This document shows positions 1 through 13,674 of a DNA stretch of 64,000 nt, piece by piece (within the stretch, counting starts at the first letter, position 1; every line of letters begins with the position of its first letter). Origin of the DNA: Bradysia coprophila (taxonomy: Eukaryota; Arthropoda; Insecta; Diptera; Sciaridae); assembly GCF_014529535.1 (NCBI RefSeq), contig NC_050735.1, positions 1,860,001 to 1,924,000 on the forward strand, in the 5' to 3' direction. The notes under the pieces are model-generated. The model saw nothing but the letters and a program-made list of their open reading frames with translations. It did no database searches and was not told the DNA's origin. The position numbers were made by a program, and so were the translations under genes.

Positions 1-1500
1 CGCCTTTGATTTTCTTTCTCCCGTTGCTTGTGATATTTTTTTGCCGAGTTTGTCGATGAAATCTATCGCTTCTAAACACCAAACCCCCAAAGTTTTCACA
101 TTGAATTTTTCATTTATGGTAAAAGTTCAACAAATATATCGATTGTAAGGTGTTCACATAGCTAGAAGAGGAAAATATGTGAAAAACGAGGGAAAAGTAC
201 TTTTGACAACTTTGATGTATTCGCACAAAGAATATCTTTCTATCAAATTCTGCGAATAACGGTTGCATGTCTTTCGAGCCATGAAGGAAGTAGCTAATTT
301 GAATTGCTATTTAGCTTACTGTATTCAAATTAAATAGATGGAATAAATGAAATGAAAAGGAGCACTAAGAAAGAATATTGAACAAATGGAACATTATACG
401 TTTCGATCTTGATTTCGACGAAAAAGCTTCAAAAGTACTGTTGTATGTTACCTTGGTGGGTTAGAACTAAAAAAAGATCGCAGCTAGAATTATAGTAGTT
501 CAGCAAGTAGTAGCGTGATTATTTATCTAGAGGAAGAAGAGTTGGAGTATACAGCAAAAAGTCCGTTGTAATTTTTAATTAATATGTAACCTGACATCAC
601 CTAAGCAAAAGTTTTATATTCTCATGATTATAGCTGCGTTGATTCCTACCTCGTTAATCTGATTTTACATACACATTCTATACAACTCAAAAAAATTTAT
701 TAGTTTGAATGTTTGAAATGCCAAGGTTGCCATATAGCATTTGCTCATATCCTTTGTAAATGGAAATTGAAAACAAAAAATATTCTGATTAGCGGGTGCA
801 AACCAATAGCAACGGAAAATAAAAACTTTCCATCAATGAAAAGTTAGAATTTTCTGATGGAACAGTTCGATCTGTTTTATTGTTTATCCCCACGATAGTT
901 AACATAACATGGATTTGTTTTCATGAAAAAGTTTCAGCAATACTCTTTATATAATAATAACACAGATATTACTCAACGCAGTATACACGTGTGGGACAAG
1001 TTAATAATACTTCATTCTGCTAAAATTTGTTTTGTCGATTTTTTTGCTTGTTACGTAGTGCACTATTACATTTATTCTGCAGTGACTATCACTATAAAAC
1101 CAGCTGCAACCATTTATGGAATTTTAATTCAACCCAGTTGAACCTCTGTGTCGTTAGGGCGCACTTACTGCTTCAATTTTTTGATATTTTTTATGTTTCA
1201 TCTTCAATTAATTGTTTCTCAACTCAGTAGTGAAATAGTAATTTGTGCCACCGAAAATTGAAATACGGCTCTTTTCAGCACTCATTTTAGTGTTGTAAAG
1301 TGACTTATTTCAGCACCCGTTTGATGTGATATTACAACACTCAAAGCAGTGTTGATATGGAATTTGTATGAGTTGTTACCTCGGTTGTTACAACATTCGT
1401 TTGAGAAAATGCAAATCAATGTGATCGATCAAGTTTGAAGAGTGATTTGTTTACAATGAAAATTATGATTTTTTGTGCTCTTGTCTATTTCAATTCTCGG
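1..1500. other. non-coding AT-rich DNA
   Basis: I see no gene here. The two short open frames near 0.92-1.23 kb overlap in different frames and show no recognisable domain. Around 1,270-1,370 there is a run of related words built on 'cagcac', 'agtgttg' and 'acaacact' in both orientations, which looks like a degraded inverted-repeat element. Confidence 0.5.
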
Positions 1501-1502
1501 TT

Positions 1503-1646
1503 GGCAGTTGGCACAAAGCATGATGTGTTACACGTATTGTAATGAGATTTTTTCAGCACACGACCCAATTTTCGGAACTTGGATCTAGTGCTGAAAAAAT
1601 CAACATTACAATACTTGTAACACAACATACTATTCTGCAACTTGTT
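1503..1646. repeat. palindromic element (hairpin MITE-like)
   Basis: The left arm (about 1,503-1,560) ends in 'gattttttcagcac'. The right arm (about 1,591-1,646) begins 'gtgctgaaaaaatc'. The two arms are reverse complements over roughly 55 bp with a few mismatches and a loop of about 30 bp. No transposase is present, so it would be non-autonomous if mobile. Confidence 0.55.
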
Positions 1647-1911
1647 CACTCAGTGGCAAAAAAAGTTTAAAAAATCCATTTTGTCACTAGTGACAAAAAG
1701 CAAAATATATAAAAACAAGGAAAGAAGACACCATCACAGTTTTTAGTGATTAAAAGTACATCAATATACCATCAATATGATAGATGTGTGTGTGTGTAGA
1801 TTTTGATTCGTGGCCGCAAGCCGAGTGCGACACCACACATCGTGTACTTAGAAATGCATTTATCGGCGAATTGCATGCAATATTTTTCGAACAAAAGTTT
1901 TACTATCAACC

Positions 1912-1987
1912 AAGGCTCTGAAAGAACAGGGTGGCAAATTTGTTAAACTCAGAAATGTCATAACATGTTCTTTCAAAACCTTGCACT
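1912..1987. repeat. short inverted-repeat element, related to the next one
   Basis: It starts 'caaggctctgaaagaaca' and ends 'tgttctttcaaaaccttg'. These are imperfect reverse complements and match the ends of the larger element at 2,085-2,405, so this looks like a deleted copy of the same family. Confidence 0.5.
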
Positions 1988-2084
1988 CAACCAATTCATT
2001 TTGAACGCTCTCATTGTTTATGTCGAACTACTGCGAAAATGAGCGCGTTTAAAAAACCCCTTATCCAGAGTCTGGATTCCAGAC

Positions 2085-2405
2085 CAAGGTTCTGAAAGGA
2101 CAGGTTAAGATACTTGATCACGAAGGCGATGAAACACAAATTTTGAAAATTTAGACAGGTTTTGTTAGGCACACTCATTACAGATTGTTTGAAATGGCAA
2201 CTTGATAAAAATAAATTTGTTTCTTCAAGTTTTCTTTTCATACAATCTATGATGAGTGTGTTTAACAAAACATGTCTAAATTGTCAAAACTTTCGAAAGT
2301 GTCTGAACCTGTTCTTTTAAAACATTGAGTTAAGACACTTCTTTGGTAACATAGTTGGTGTCACCAGCCTTCATGGGTGTCTTAACCTGTTCTTTCTGAA
2401 CCTTG
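2085..2405. repeat. inverted-repeat element with CAAGGTTCTGAAAGGACAGG ends
   Basis: The termini are near-perfect reverse complements: 'caaggttctgaaaggacagg' at the left, and 'cctgttctttctgaacctt' followed by g at the right. Inside, a second pair of arms built on 'agacaggttttgttaggc' and 'gtttaacaaaacatgtct' faces each other. A short open frame on the minus strand here is just the arm read through. This looks like a non-autonomous DNA transposon. Confidence 0.55.
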
Positions 2406-3157
2406 TTCCAGGCCGACAGTAGGTTCAGTGGGTCGAAATGAGTGAAAATAAAATTGGAGTGATAGAAAGCTACTTTATGCAGCACTAAAAATATGAGTGA
2501 GAAAGTCTAATTTTAGCAACTGTAAATCATTCAAACGACATTCTCTGCATTTTCTTCTTCTTCTTCTACAAATTTAAAAATCAGCGGCCAAAAATCTGGT
2601 ACAGCAACATGGTTTTTGTAGTTGTATTTGTTTACGGTTCATGACTTCGTGTTGACATATCATACGTATAGTGATGTAGTGTATAGAAGGTGTTAATAAC
2701 AATTTAATATTTTTGTGTTGTTTTATTCACATTTTTATAAAATAAAATTCCAATTTAATGGTAAACAACAGTCGGAACGCACAAAATATTGAAATAATCG
2801 CAAAAATTGGGTGAGAACGTTGTCGAGTGCATCGACCACATTGATTTGTTTCTAATTTTCAAACTAATTTTTGGGCGTGTCGTGGAAGACGATACAAAAT
2901 TAGTTTCAATTTATTTAATTGTGGAATGTAACGTGGATAGACAACCACGAAACTTCAAATGAAATCCATGCCATTAAAAAAACGTACAATTTTCCAGCCA
3001 CTACTTTCACAGAAGTACAAGTGCATCACTCGTCCACCGCGCAATTTCATACAACAAACGAATGTTCAACATTCCATTGTGGCATTCCATTGACCAACGT
3101 TAACTTTAACGAAAAAGAGATTTTAATTTGCAACGTTGAACCAAAACCGTAATCAAA

Positions 3158-4088
3158 ATGGTTTGGCTAGAATCTTGCTGGTCTCCATGCATCTGGACAA
3201 ATTCCGTTAAATCCGGAAGTTATGCAATCGCCGTTTACACAGCCGCTATGTCCGTTGTTTTAATAACAATGGTAAGTCACAATTAAACTGTAGACAGTTG
3301 ACCGAAGTTACATTGAAGTCAATGACAGGTTGGATACATGCTCTGCGGTGGCGATTCGACACAGTTGTATTCACCTCTATTCGAAACAGACATTCGACTA
3401 TCGATGAAAGTGGTTGGGGCGTTGTTTATAGTCTACTTCATCGGATTGATTGCCGCTTCGTATTTGATTTATTTCGGAATTCGAATCAGGTAAATTAACA
3501 CAAATTGTCATTCCTTTTGCGGTGTTGAGGTGCATTGAAAGCGTGCGTAGCTTTCGGATTGGTGATCACTAATCGGAATCCAAAACTACCCTTAAACGAT
3601 CAGCGTTGACGTTTAACGAAGATTTGAAATCTGTATTTCATTCGTCGAATGTCAGTTGAATTTCAATTTTAATGTTGGACTCAAATTTACAGCACTCGAG
3701 GATGGCTATTACCATGGCTAATTATGTTTGGCATCGCTATCCTCTTCCAACTGGTATTCGGACTATGGTTGATTGGAGGCTACTACATTTATGTAAGACA
3801 AACCACTTTAGTAAAGTCAAGTTGTATTGAACAAGTCGATCAAAGAAGCGATAACTCGCAGTGAAAATTGATTGAGCCTTTCTTTTCCGACCGACTTGGC
3901 TGCAATGTCACATGTGACTGTGCGACTTCAATCTTTTATTTATTTTTTAGCTGGACGCAACATACGCCTGTTTAGTCAATTGGTGCTGGATGGCGTACAA
4001 CATTTACTGTTGGATGGTTGTATACTCACAGTATCAGATTTTCGTCTTGATACAGTCACCTAACATTGAATTGCTCATGCCTTATTAG
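3158..4088 (+). CDS. four-transmembrane protein of the DUF4728 (pasiflora-like) family
   Basis: Four exons (3158-3271, 3329-3489, 3693-3792, 3951-4088) join in frame to a 170-residue protein. It starts [20 protein letters not shown] and ends [13 protein letters not shown]. All introns have GT-AG ends and are short (57-203 bp). Four hydrophobic stretches are visible: [56 protein letters not shown]; and a last one around [14 protein letters not shown]. The N-terminal Cys-rich WSPC motif, the small first loop and the total length fit the insect-only DUF4728 family, which includes the Drosophila septate-junction proteins pasiflora 1 and 2. A role in epithelial or glial septate junctions is inferred from the family only. 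A 77-codon open frame at 2919-3152 ends just upstream and is probably 5' leader. Confidence 0.75.
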
Positions 4089-7000
4089 CATGTTCGATGT
4101 TGAAGTGAATCGGGTTAGTTAAGCAGTATGGTCCATTTAAACGATGCACCAGATGGAGCTAGTTCATCAATTATCTCATTAAGTAATTTTAGTATGCCAA
4201 ACGTAACTTTGTAGACTCGAAACATATCTCACGCGAAAAGTACTGCCACGTTTTTCATTTGACGCATTTGACATTCCAACGAAAAGAAAAAAATTCTTCC
4301 CCAGACACGACGCACATTACTTAGCATTATTGTTGAAAATTAGACTTTGACCGACGATCACATTCAAAGAGAAGACAAAAAAAACAAATAGAGATCTGAC
4401 GTATCAACGAGATATTTTACAAAGTCTCCAGCCTTAGGTTTAAGTTAGTCGAGTAAAAGCATAAATTTTAAGCTTTAAATTGTTCAAAATGATGTAAATT
4501 CACGTACCGTCCATTTTATACACGAGAAAAAATTAAAATTTTGAGAATAAAAGTTTTGTGAAGAAATTTCGATTCGTTTTGGATTAGAATGCGGTCGCTA
4601 GCTGTAGAACTCGGCTCCACATAATTCGTATTATAAGTCGACAGTGTTATACCCATGGTGATTCACTAATTCTGACTTGAAAAAGGATTGCTTATTTACG
4701 GACGTCAAATTACTGAGACAGGGACTTTTAGTCTAATACAACGACTTCAAATTGAGGATTAATCAAAAGGAAGCCTGGTATGACAGCATGCGAATAACCG
4801 ATTGAATTGATTAGGTTAGACCAAAGACCCGAATGTTAGGGACAGCAAAATTTGAAGTAATATTTTTGAGGGTACTTACCGTTCAGGTTACTTATTTGAT
4901 GGCCTTCACTTTGAATTTTTCGTTTCAATTTCGTCGCACCATCCTCGGCACCAAGGAACCGTTCATTGGAAATACATCATATCGAACACAGCTCAACCAG
5001 ATTTGAGTACGGAAGTACCAATGTATCGGGTTTCACTAATGACTTGTCGTTACTTTTGCGAGTTAAACTTCAGTTCTTCGTTTGTCTTTACTAAGACTAT
5101 TCTCGGGCAAAGACAAAGTTGTTTCTTCCTAAGATCTTAAAACAAATCTTCATTATATAATGGCATACAAACAATCAGCTTCAACCGTATGAATAGTATA
5201 AATTGTATGTGTGGATCAGTTGAAAACAGCTGAAGCAAATTCATGCCGAAATTTCACTGCCTCTGACTGTACGACTGGATTTCAATAGATGCTCTCACTA
5301 CTTTGGAATTTTTCCAATGCAACGTCATTAGAATGAGAACTGTCAATAGACCGAAAAGCCGGTATTCATATCATACAGACATTCATTCAGGCCACGATTT
5401 GAAGGATATGCTTTTTGCTGTATTTTCACAGTAACAGTTCACAGTTACGATTTGTTCTGCGTATAGGTCTAGCGTATGTATATCTCAGCCGTCACACATT
5501 TGACAACTATCCAAATGAGTCGTTAAATGACGAATCAGCCCTGAATGACAAATTTGAAAATAAAATGTTTTATTGGAAGGCTAGATGTGCCAGACAAGTT
5601 GAAGATTTGTTTTTGAATTCTAGGCAAATAACCAATGACTTCTGGTACACATTTGGATGTTCTACAATGTGCGATGGCTGAGACCGAAGCACGTTCGTTA
5701 ATAGGTGTATAAATGTCGCATAGGTTTTCCAACCGTGACCGTATACACATAGGCTCGCAGTGCACAAGACACTTTGCAATTAAACATGATATGCGATTTT
5801 GGCCTCGATTTTGCCTCCAAAATATAGAAATTCTACCGTGTTTAGCGCATAGGGTATGACTCAGGGTCTATTTTTGGGAAATTGATTTTCCGTAAAATTT
5901 GCCAGAATTTCCTTGATTTGATAATGGCAAGCTAGCAGATTTTTGGCAAATATTGAAAAATTTTGACAGATTTTAGCAAATTTTAGAAATGAAAAATAAA
6001 TTTCCCGAAAACAGGTCCTGGTATAGCGTATATCTCGGTCGACACATATCGCAGAAAATTCAAATTGATTTTAAGTAAGCCCTGACGATGACAACAAGTG
6101 TGAATCGAAAGCTTGGCAATGAAGACTTTTACCAAATTTAACCACAAATCCAATTACTCAATAATCATTCAAATTGATGCCAAAATTGGTATTGGAGTGA
6201 CGAATGAAATTCAAACTTTTAATAGAACGTTTGATCTGAAAATTCCAAAATTTAATTTGTCTGGCACGACAAGTGTTTCAATAGAAATTTTTAGTTAATG
6301 CGTTTGTACCAGGCAAGCTGCAACGATAGCTCTTTTAATAAAAATTTGCTTCAGCTGTTCAACAGTGGACCAATACAAACATGCTCATACGTCTTTTTAT
6401 GGTTGGAATAGCATGAGTCGCCCAACCGGAAAACAGCTGAAGCAAATTTCACTGGCGTCCACTGTATTCGTTATTTTGGGACGAATACCTTCATTTTGAC
6501 AGCAATTTGGATTTTCTATTTTGTGCGACAGTCGTGAGTCGTAGAACAATGTTTTTCGTATATCGGGTGATTATACTTACGGCTTTCAAACCGTTACCTT
6601 ATGAACGACTCAAAGTGGGACACTGGTCTGTATCGTTATAGTTATAGGAAGAAATAATTATTTTTTGCTTCACATTTGATGTCGAGCTGCGTTGTCAATT
6701 TTTTTTTTAAAGATCCGTAGTCGATACGCGTGCACTAAACTGATCAAAATGCGATCTTAATTTGAAATAATTTAATTCTCGTTTTTCTCTTTTTCTTTAA
6801 GTAAATGATAAAACAATATGACATTTTTCATTCAACAAAATCCTCTATTCCATCTTCACCTCTCTCACATAATTCCACAATCATTCTGTAAATCACTAAA
6901 ATAGACTTTTTTGAAATTGGATTTTGAGTTACATTTTGTTGTTTTTTTTTTTTGTTTTTAAATTGTAATTATTATTTACCACACTCTCAATAAACACAGT

Positions 7001-7210
7001 TGAAACTTCCTTTGCTTTGGGGGGGTAGGGGGTTTTCTTCTTCCATAATTTTTATCTTACGTTTTTCTGTTTTATGAATAATTCCCGTAATGTTGGTTAG
7101 ATGAATTAACATTGAATAGTTTAAAATTGTAGGGGACTGGGTGTTGCGGGAACGACGAGATGGAGGCGACTGTCAATTTGCATGAAGTGCTTTCCATTCT
7201 CACCGAAACA
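4089..7210. other. intergenic, with 3' UTR at both ends and repeat remnants
   Basis: No coding exon is recognised. An AATAAA-type signal lies near 4,546, a plausible 3' end for the upstream gene. Right-end pieces of an inverted-repeat family ('cagctgaagcaaat' followed by 'aaatttcactg') occur near 5,230-5,275. The T-rich DNA at about 6,900-7,210 is probably the 3' UTR of the minus-strand Kcmf1 gene. Confidence 0.5.
6341..6475. repeat. inverted-repeat element, GACGTCAGTGAA family (partial)
   Basis: The left part reads 'aaatttgcttcagctgttc' and the right part 'aacagctgaagcaaatttc' followed by 'actggcgtccactgt'. This is the same layout as the copies at 18,212-18,370 and 30,808-31,002, but the left outer end is missing. 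Confidence 0.5.
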
Positions 7211-10200
7211 CTACCTAGAATCCGGCAATTCTTTCGACGACATCGATGACGCTTTTAGCTCACGGCCCTTGACTTGAGCTTGTGAAGCGGGTGGCCGTGA
7301 TCGACGTTCAGGAACTGGTTTCTGTGTAACAGCTGGCTTCTTTGTATTAACACGATCGGATTGCGATTGCTGGTGCGGTAATTCACTAGATTGCGTGATT
7401 GTATTATCATCGGTTGCATTTGACGCCTGCGGCGGATCCACGATCCCATGCCCTTCATTTGTTGGAGTCGAATCGTTTTCTGATTCGTGAACAATTTGTA
7501 AATTTGACAACGTCGATAGTAGCAAGTGTTGCACAAATTGAGATCTACATCGGAAGTAAAAGGGGTAGTGAGTGTGTGAAGTGCAGCGAGTTAAATTTTT
7601 TTTTAAATGCAAACCAACCTGTCAGCTCGATTGTTTTCCAATAAAATTTGTTCAGTATCTTGGAGACTTGGAGTCATGAACCGACTGAGCAAAAATTGAG
7701 ATTGATTGGCTTGGTTTTGTAGTGATTGTTGACTAGCTGCCGCCGCTGCCATTTGTAATGGAGCTGACGATATAGATATTTCACGTCCGTTCAATACGCT
7801 GCTGGCTAGGCCCGCTTGAGAATGTGATACAGGAACCGTTGACGGATTTACCACGGTATGACGACGCGGCAATCGTTCTAATTGCTGACGAGCAGCCTGT
7901 AATAAAAAGGAAATAAAATCGAACAGTTAAAAAGCGACAATAAATTGTGAGTCTCAGATGATAGGTGAGAATGATCCCACTTCGAATTACAGCAAGTGGA
8001 ATGCTGACATTAGCAGAAAAAGAAAAAGTGAGCGGGAGAAGTGAGTGTGAAATCGCGGAAATATAATTGAGTGAGAGACACATCGATTTGCTTCATGCAA
8101 AGTAAAATTGGCAAAAATCCATCTGGTTAATCCCCTTGAGTTTTTACCGAAGTCAAGTTTGATTGAATCGAAACCGATTTTAAATTGCTTCATCTCGCAT
8201 ACACTGTACACTACACATTACCTGCACGTGTGCACACATCACATGTATTTACCGAATATACACGCACACATACATTACAACCGTGTATATGCATGCATGC
8301 AGTTTCAAATCGGTTCGTATCCACTCACAACTGATAAGAAATGTAAATTTCCCAAAAAAACGCGGATCGTCAACCTCTGACCTCATTGTAGTAGTAGTAT
8401 GTTACAATCTTGTTTCATCACAAAATTAACCGAGAAATCACGTGCTGAACGTATGCAAAAAAAAATGTTTTTGCGAAATAGCAGGGAGAGCACGATTCAG
8501 ACTGACATGTGAAGTCGACGAAGATTTTCCAATTAATTTTTTCTGAATGGTTCGACCAGTTTGCCGCACAATTATGATTGTCTAGTGAGAAAGGCAATAG
8601 ACTGTTATGATGAGGGAGAAGGATATGTAATGTTGATCAGTTATGAAAATATGCAATGACGAGTACCCAAGGCAAGATATAATTAACTGGTCTTCGGAAC
8701 TCTCGCTCTGGTCATAAGTCTATTGATTTTTGCCAGCAACATAAGACAGAATAGAAATCTGTTACCTTTGATACTGCAGATCAATGTCGGTGAAAAATAG
8801 ACTACTTCTTGTACTGAATTTACAAGAACGCCTTTGCAACGGTGACGATATCTACGTGTGTGCACAACACCTATCAATGTGACATAGACTCTTTTGGGAG
8901 TTTGTTTTTTTGGGTCAGATGGTGAGTTCAGTTGAAGTAAAACGTTGCTGTTTGCCGGTGTGTCTGTATGATATACATGTGGCACCAGGAAAGTGCCGCG
9001 CACGAAGCTATACATAGTAAAATAGTAAAGAAATTTGGCTCAATATACTCAGGGTTAATGTTGAAAACGTTCGAAACGTCATGGAATTGAAGTGGAGGTC
9101 GGAAACTGTGTAGACCGCTGTCAGAAACAAGTTTGACCTAAAAGTTCAGGACAGAATTTTTTTGATAAACAACCATACCTGAACCAGGCACCTTTCAGGT
9201 TACCTGGGTTATTGGCACAGATTTTTGACCAGGTCATTTTAGGTCAGGCCAAAGTAGTTCATATCAGGTTCAATTCAAACATCGTCATATCAGGTTCAAC
9301 TATTTTCGGGTTAGAGTCGGGTATACCTGACCTGTTCCGAGCTATCAGCTCATTCTTCTATGAAATATAGAATTTCTGACTCAGCGAGCTAAGTGAGTTA
9401 CACCATGTTGGGCGTTTCTAGCATCTAGCATATAATCTTCAAACTATGGATATGCAGTTCAAGAGGGAGGAAACATTTCGAAGCGACTATTTGCGCCCTA
9501 ATGCAAATAAAGCCCATGAAGTCTTGCAACAGTTCATTTTTCCTTGTACAAAAATGGTCTGACATGTGGGTGTTTCGTCAGAAGCAACTTTATTCGTCCT
9601 TGTAGAAACTGGCCACACAATTGAGTGTTTCGTCAAGGGCATCTTAAATCCTCTTTGCATAATTCTAGGAAAAATCTTTTGCATAAAAAGTTCGGAATTC
9701 TGGGCCATTCAATTCGATTCTTTACATGCGTTGTGTTAGAGATACCGGATTGTCATTGCGCTTAATAAAACTGTGTGTAACCACAAAACGATTTAAAAAA
9801 TAAAATAAAATTCTTTCCGCTCTATTTCCATTTAAATCGACTACTCTTTCTACAACCGAGTACAGCAACACTGTAGCGTGAATCGAATTACATTTAAAAA
9901 TGTAAAAAATGCAAATGACTCACCGTAACTTGTTGACGTTCTAATTGAATTTGCATCTGCAATTGTTGCAACTGTGATGGTGGATTCTGGCCACGCCGAA
10001 CCCCCGACAATTGACTCAACAATTCTGCAATCGGATCGGCCGCCTCTCTCGCAGCCGGTGACAGAGCAGCCAGCGTCGAACTACCCGAACCAAAGTGCAT
10101 ATTCGATCGCCGGGATCTTGGACCACCAATAGATCGTCCCGAATGTGGTGCACGTCTAACGCCACCATGACGAATCGACGACGGTTCGTCCAGAAACGAT

Positions 10201-11111
10201 ATTAAATCTCTACTACCATTCCGGTGCTCGACATTCAAATGTCCAGCAAAGTCTTCTGTAACCAAATTTGGTTCACCGCCTGGCACTGCGGCGCACATAG
10301 GGCAAACAACGTCCAGTCCCGTGTCGGTATGCTCAACGGTAACGTGATCGAACAGGCCCGAATCACTGAAACCCATTTCTTTGCAGTACGGACAGGTGTA
10401 GCTACGAGGATGTTCGACGCCGAGCGTCTCGCCGCCGTAATACAATTCGAAATCGGAGACGGTTAGAATGCATTGCATGGGATGATCAGTCGAATGTCTA
10501 GTGGTTGTAGCTCCTTCCTCATAACAATTGGCACATAAATCATAATCGTAACACATCAAGCACTTGTAACGGCGCCCACGAAAATTGCTTTTTAAACATA
10601 AATCACAGCTGACCCCTGAAATGTAACAAAAAGAAGGAAAAAAATCAATCAAAAGCCGCCCGTTTAATCCTTTGTTGTTAATTTTTGTTTTTTTTTTCTT
10701 TTCTTTTCTTTCTTGGAAGAGAAAGCACTTTTAAAACTGTAAACACAATTTATGGCTTCGGATGACACCAAAAAAATTATTTACGTACAATTTTTTCATT
10801 TCGTTCGAAAAGAATTTTGAACGAAATGAATGGCAATGTTAGGTTAATTATAGAAACTTTCGTTGCGCAGAAACAAAAACGAAAAAAAAACTTTAGACAA
10901 AAAAATTACAATTTTTTTCATCATTTTCTGTTCGTTGGAACAAAGAAAACTAAGGGAAAAAACTTTCCTATTGCAATTTCTACGTCTTACAATGCAAGAA
11001 CCTTTTTGTACTTAAATTTTCCATGGCAAAACAACACCAAAAAAAAATGATTTACAGACACAATTTTTTTTTATTGTGATCACAAATCGAATTACCTTCA
11101 TGGCGACTCAT
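7211..11111 (-). CDS. Kcmf1: KCMF1-type E3 ubiquitin ligase (ZZ and Di19 zinc fingers)
   Basis: Four coding exons (complement of 11096-11111, 9924-10615, 7619-7896, 7211-7544) give a 439-residue protein starting MSRHEGVSCDLCLKSNFRGR. The start is fixed by the tiny first exon encoding MSRHE, exactly the N terminus of KCMF1 proteins. Residues about 6-50 form a ZZ-type zinc finger (CDLC, CLMCYDYDLCANC, then His pairs). Residues about 75-140 form a Di19-like zinc-binding pair (YTCPYC, then VVCPMC with matching HVTVEH and HLNVEH). A Gln-rich coiled-coil stretch (QLQQLQMQIQLERQQV) and a conserved helix near RSQFVQHLLLSTL follow. KCMF1 proteins act as RING-less E3 ligases in cytosolic protein quality control; that role is taken from the family. 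Human KCMF1 is 381 residues, so this copy has a somewhat longer C-terminal tail rich in Ser, Pro and Gln. A 2 kb intron separates exons 2 and 3. Confidence 0.9.
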
Positions 11112-13139
11112 TTTCTTTTAACGGGGCACAATTTTACATTCACGTTTATCGTCAAAATTTGTTATTGAATTCACTAATTTGAACTATGGTTCCAGCGTTC
11201 AGCAGAAAAACTTCCAAATATTTTAAGTTAATTTGATTCGAAATACTAAAGACCTATTCGATCAGACACTGAAAATTGAGGAAAAAAAATATTTTCTTTT
11301 TCTTAACCTGATCAACTTTGTTGTGACGTCATTGTACGTAGTACCAATACGATAAAATTGTAGACTTTATTTTTGATTGCGAATTTGATGTACGTGAATG
11401 TAGTAGATGAATTTTTAAAGCGCCGTAATTTAAAAGGAAAAACTTGAAAATTTTTCCCGTGTTAAAGGACATCAAAATAATAGGTGATGGAATTTGTTTA
11501 TGTACTGTCCGTTTGACAAGCGGATCGCCACGGTTCAGCAGTGGGTTTCGAACATTTGTTTTTTACACGTTGGCACACATGCTCTTGTCAGATTCAAGAT
11601 TGTTTTTACGAAGGTTACGCTGATTATACTTTGTGAAAAAGGCCAATACCTTGCAAATATGTCACATCTTGGACAGAATTTGACACTGCAATATCTGCAA
11701 CATGAAAAAACTAAATGTTCGAAACCCACTGAAACCCCGTGCTTCCATCTACGTAATATACACATACTAGGTGAGCCAATCTTAATCTATTTGCGAGACA
11801 GCTATCTCAGCTTGCTGATTTACAAACGAAACAAAACTTATTTAAGCCCTGACGCTCGACACTGGACACACACTATTTTCGATCAAGGACGATGTCTCTC
11901 GTGTTATTTATTATAAGTTCTGAGTTTAGCTACAAGTAGTTAAACGAAAGAGATCGGAAGAGTGCGTCGGAAGTAGTTCTTGAGACATGAAAAGTACGTT
12001 ATTCGATGCATGTAATAATACTCTTTCTAGCAAATAAACTTCGGTTTGACGCTGTCAAAATCCATCTTATTTCTTTGTTTGTAGAATCATGCTTTCTTGG
12101 CTAATTTCTAATTTTACATGTAAAATGCAAAGGCTCATTCGGCTCATTCTCACTATACTATTTTTCCGGTAACGACTTCACATTGATTCATTCCCATGAA
12201 ATGTCACTGCAGTGAAGTTTGTTCATGAAAAAATAATTCAGTGACAGCAGAATTTTGATGAATAAACTAAATTGTAAAAGATTTTCCCCTTAGTTTCTAA
12301 ACTCCATTCTCCTATGGCCTAAACCAGAATCTATTTACACACAGAAACCTATATTTAATATATATTTTTGATCGAAATGACTCTATTTATATAGCTAAGA
12401 CAACAAAACACAGCTGAAGTTTTGCTAATTTATAAAAGTATCGTGATTACAGCTGGAAAAAATATAGAAGTTCTACGATTATACAGTCCAATTGATGTTA
12501 TTCATTTTCCTGCGTTTGGGAAATGGTGGTTGGTAAAACTCTAGTGGTTAAAGCTCAAATGTACAGGGATTCCAGCAATGAACTGCAGAGAATCCATTTT
12601 CGTAATACATTTTTGTATAATTCTCTTAAATTCAATTTGACGCGTTAAGCATGAATCGCTCACACTCCGTTTACGAAAAATTTCTCCATTTTAAACGTTT
12701 ACAATACAAAATTGAACACGATTCGATTTCGTCACCGTTTAGTACACAATATTCTCTCAAAAATTCATTTTGATTCACTGGCTTTTGTTTAATATAATGT
12801 CATGTAAATGGATAAACCGATTCCTAAACGAAGTGCAATGCGATCACGGCAGAAAAAATAATACCAGGCTGTAGCTTTTGATTACTTGATTTGACTAGGA
12901 ACCTGAATTATCTAGTAGCCTTATTTTTTGCAAATAAAATTATTCAATTTAGGCCAGTGTTTATTTGAGTTCATTTTCATACAGTGTATAGAGGGTATAG
13001 TGTTTAAGTGAGCGAGATGGCGAAACCAAGGTAAATATAGTGAGGAGGTAATGTCATGTATAACCGAATTACCATTTACCTTGGGCGAAACGACAACCTA
13101 TTGTTCCATCTTGGGGTCTGCTGTCAGATTCTTTTGTAT
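11112..13139. other. intergenic / upstream region between divergent Kcmf1 and Ubc6
   Basis: This AT-rich stretch separates two divergently oriented genes and should contain both promoters; I cannot identify a core promoter. An open frame at 11,494-11,916 is explained by an inverted pair, 'agtgggtttcgaacattt' near 11,540 and 'aaatgttcgaaacccact' near 11,714, so I read it as a repeat rather than a gene. A partial copy of the CACGGCAGAG element (internal words 'gactaggaacctgaatta') lies near 12,865-12,970. Confidence 0.45.
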
Positions 13140-13640
13140 TATCGTTGACAGCAGACGCCTGGTTGATTTTACTTCTCGCTCTATACTTAAGAGCCAAACC
13201 ACATCGAAACTTTCTGTCGTGAAGTGACAGTTTTGACATTGACATTTTTGACGTTGTCATTTTTGACACCGGAAAAATTCCGTCATAACCCCAACTGAAA
13301 ACGTGAACTGTACACAAAACTTGTCTCTAAACAGTTAATTTTGAATAATATTACAGTGTTATCGTATCCCTATTGTAATATTTACGATAATACTGTAATA
13401 TTACTCAAAATTAATTGTTTTAAGATAAGTTTTGTGTTCAGTTCACGTTTTAAATTGAGGTTATGACGAAATTTTTCAGATTTCAAAAATGACAACGTCA
13501 AAAATGTCAATGTCAAGTCTTCACGACAGAAAGTTTCGATGCGGTTTGACTCTAAGCACCGTATTAGGTCCTTTACTTGACGTTTCAAAAATGAACCGCT
13601 CTTGCCTGATTTATTTTACTTTGCGACCCATGCTTAAGTT
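13140..13640. repeat. large imperfect palindrome
   Basis: Near 13,210-13,260 the words 'ctttctgtcgtgaag' and 'gacgttgtcatttttgac' appear. Near 13,489-13,545 their reverse complements appear in mirrored order. The centre is close to 13,375, around two facing copies of 'acagtgttat' / 'atactgt'-type DNA. The outer parts ('cgcctggtt', 'gctcttgcctg') resemble the ends of the CACGGCAGAG family, suggesting a composite element. Confidence 0.5.
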
Positions 13641-13674
13641 ATTTAACCAGAAAATAGGCCGTAGCAAGATGTCC

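Noticed and set aside
9130-9340. Cluster of 'caggtt' words as a tandem repeat
   Set aside because: Spacing is irregular and the words are too short to define a unit.
11494-11916. 140-codon open frame on the plus strand
   Set aside because: It covers an inverted pair of 'agtgggtttcgaacattt'; the minus strand is also open here, typical of a palindrome.
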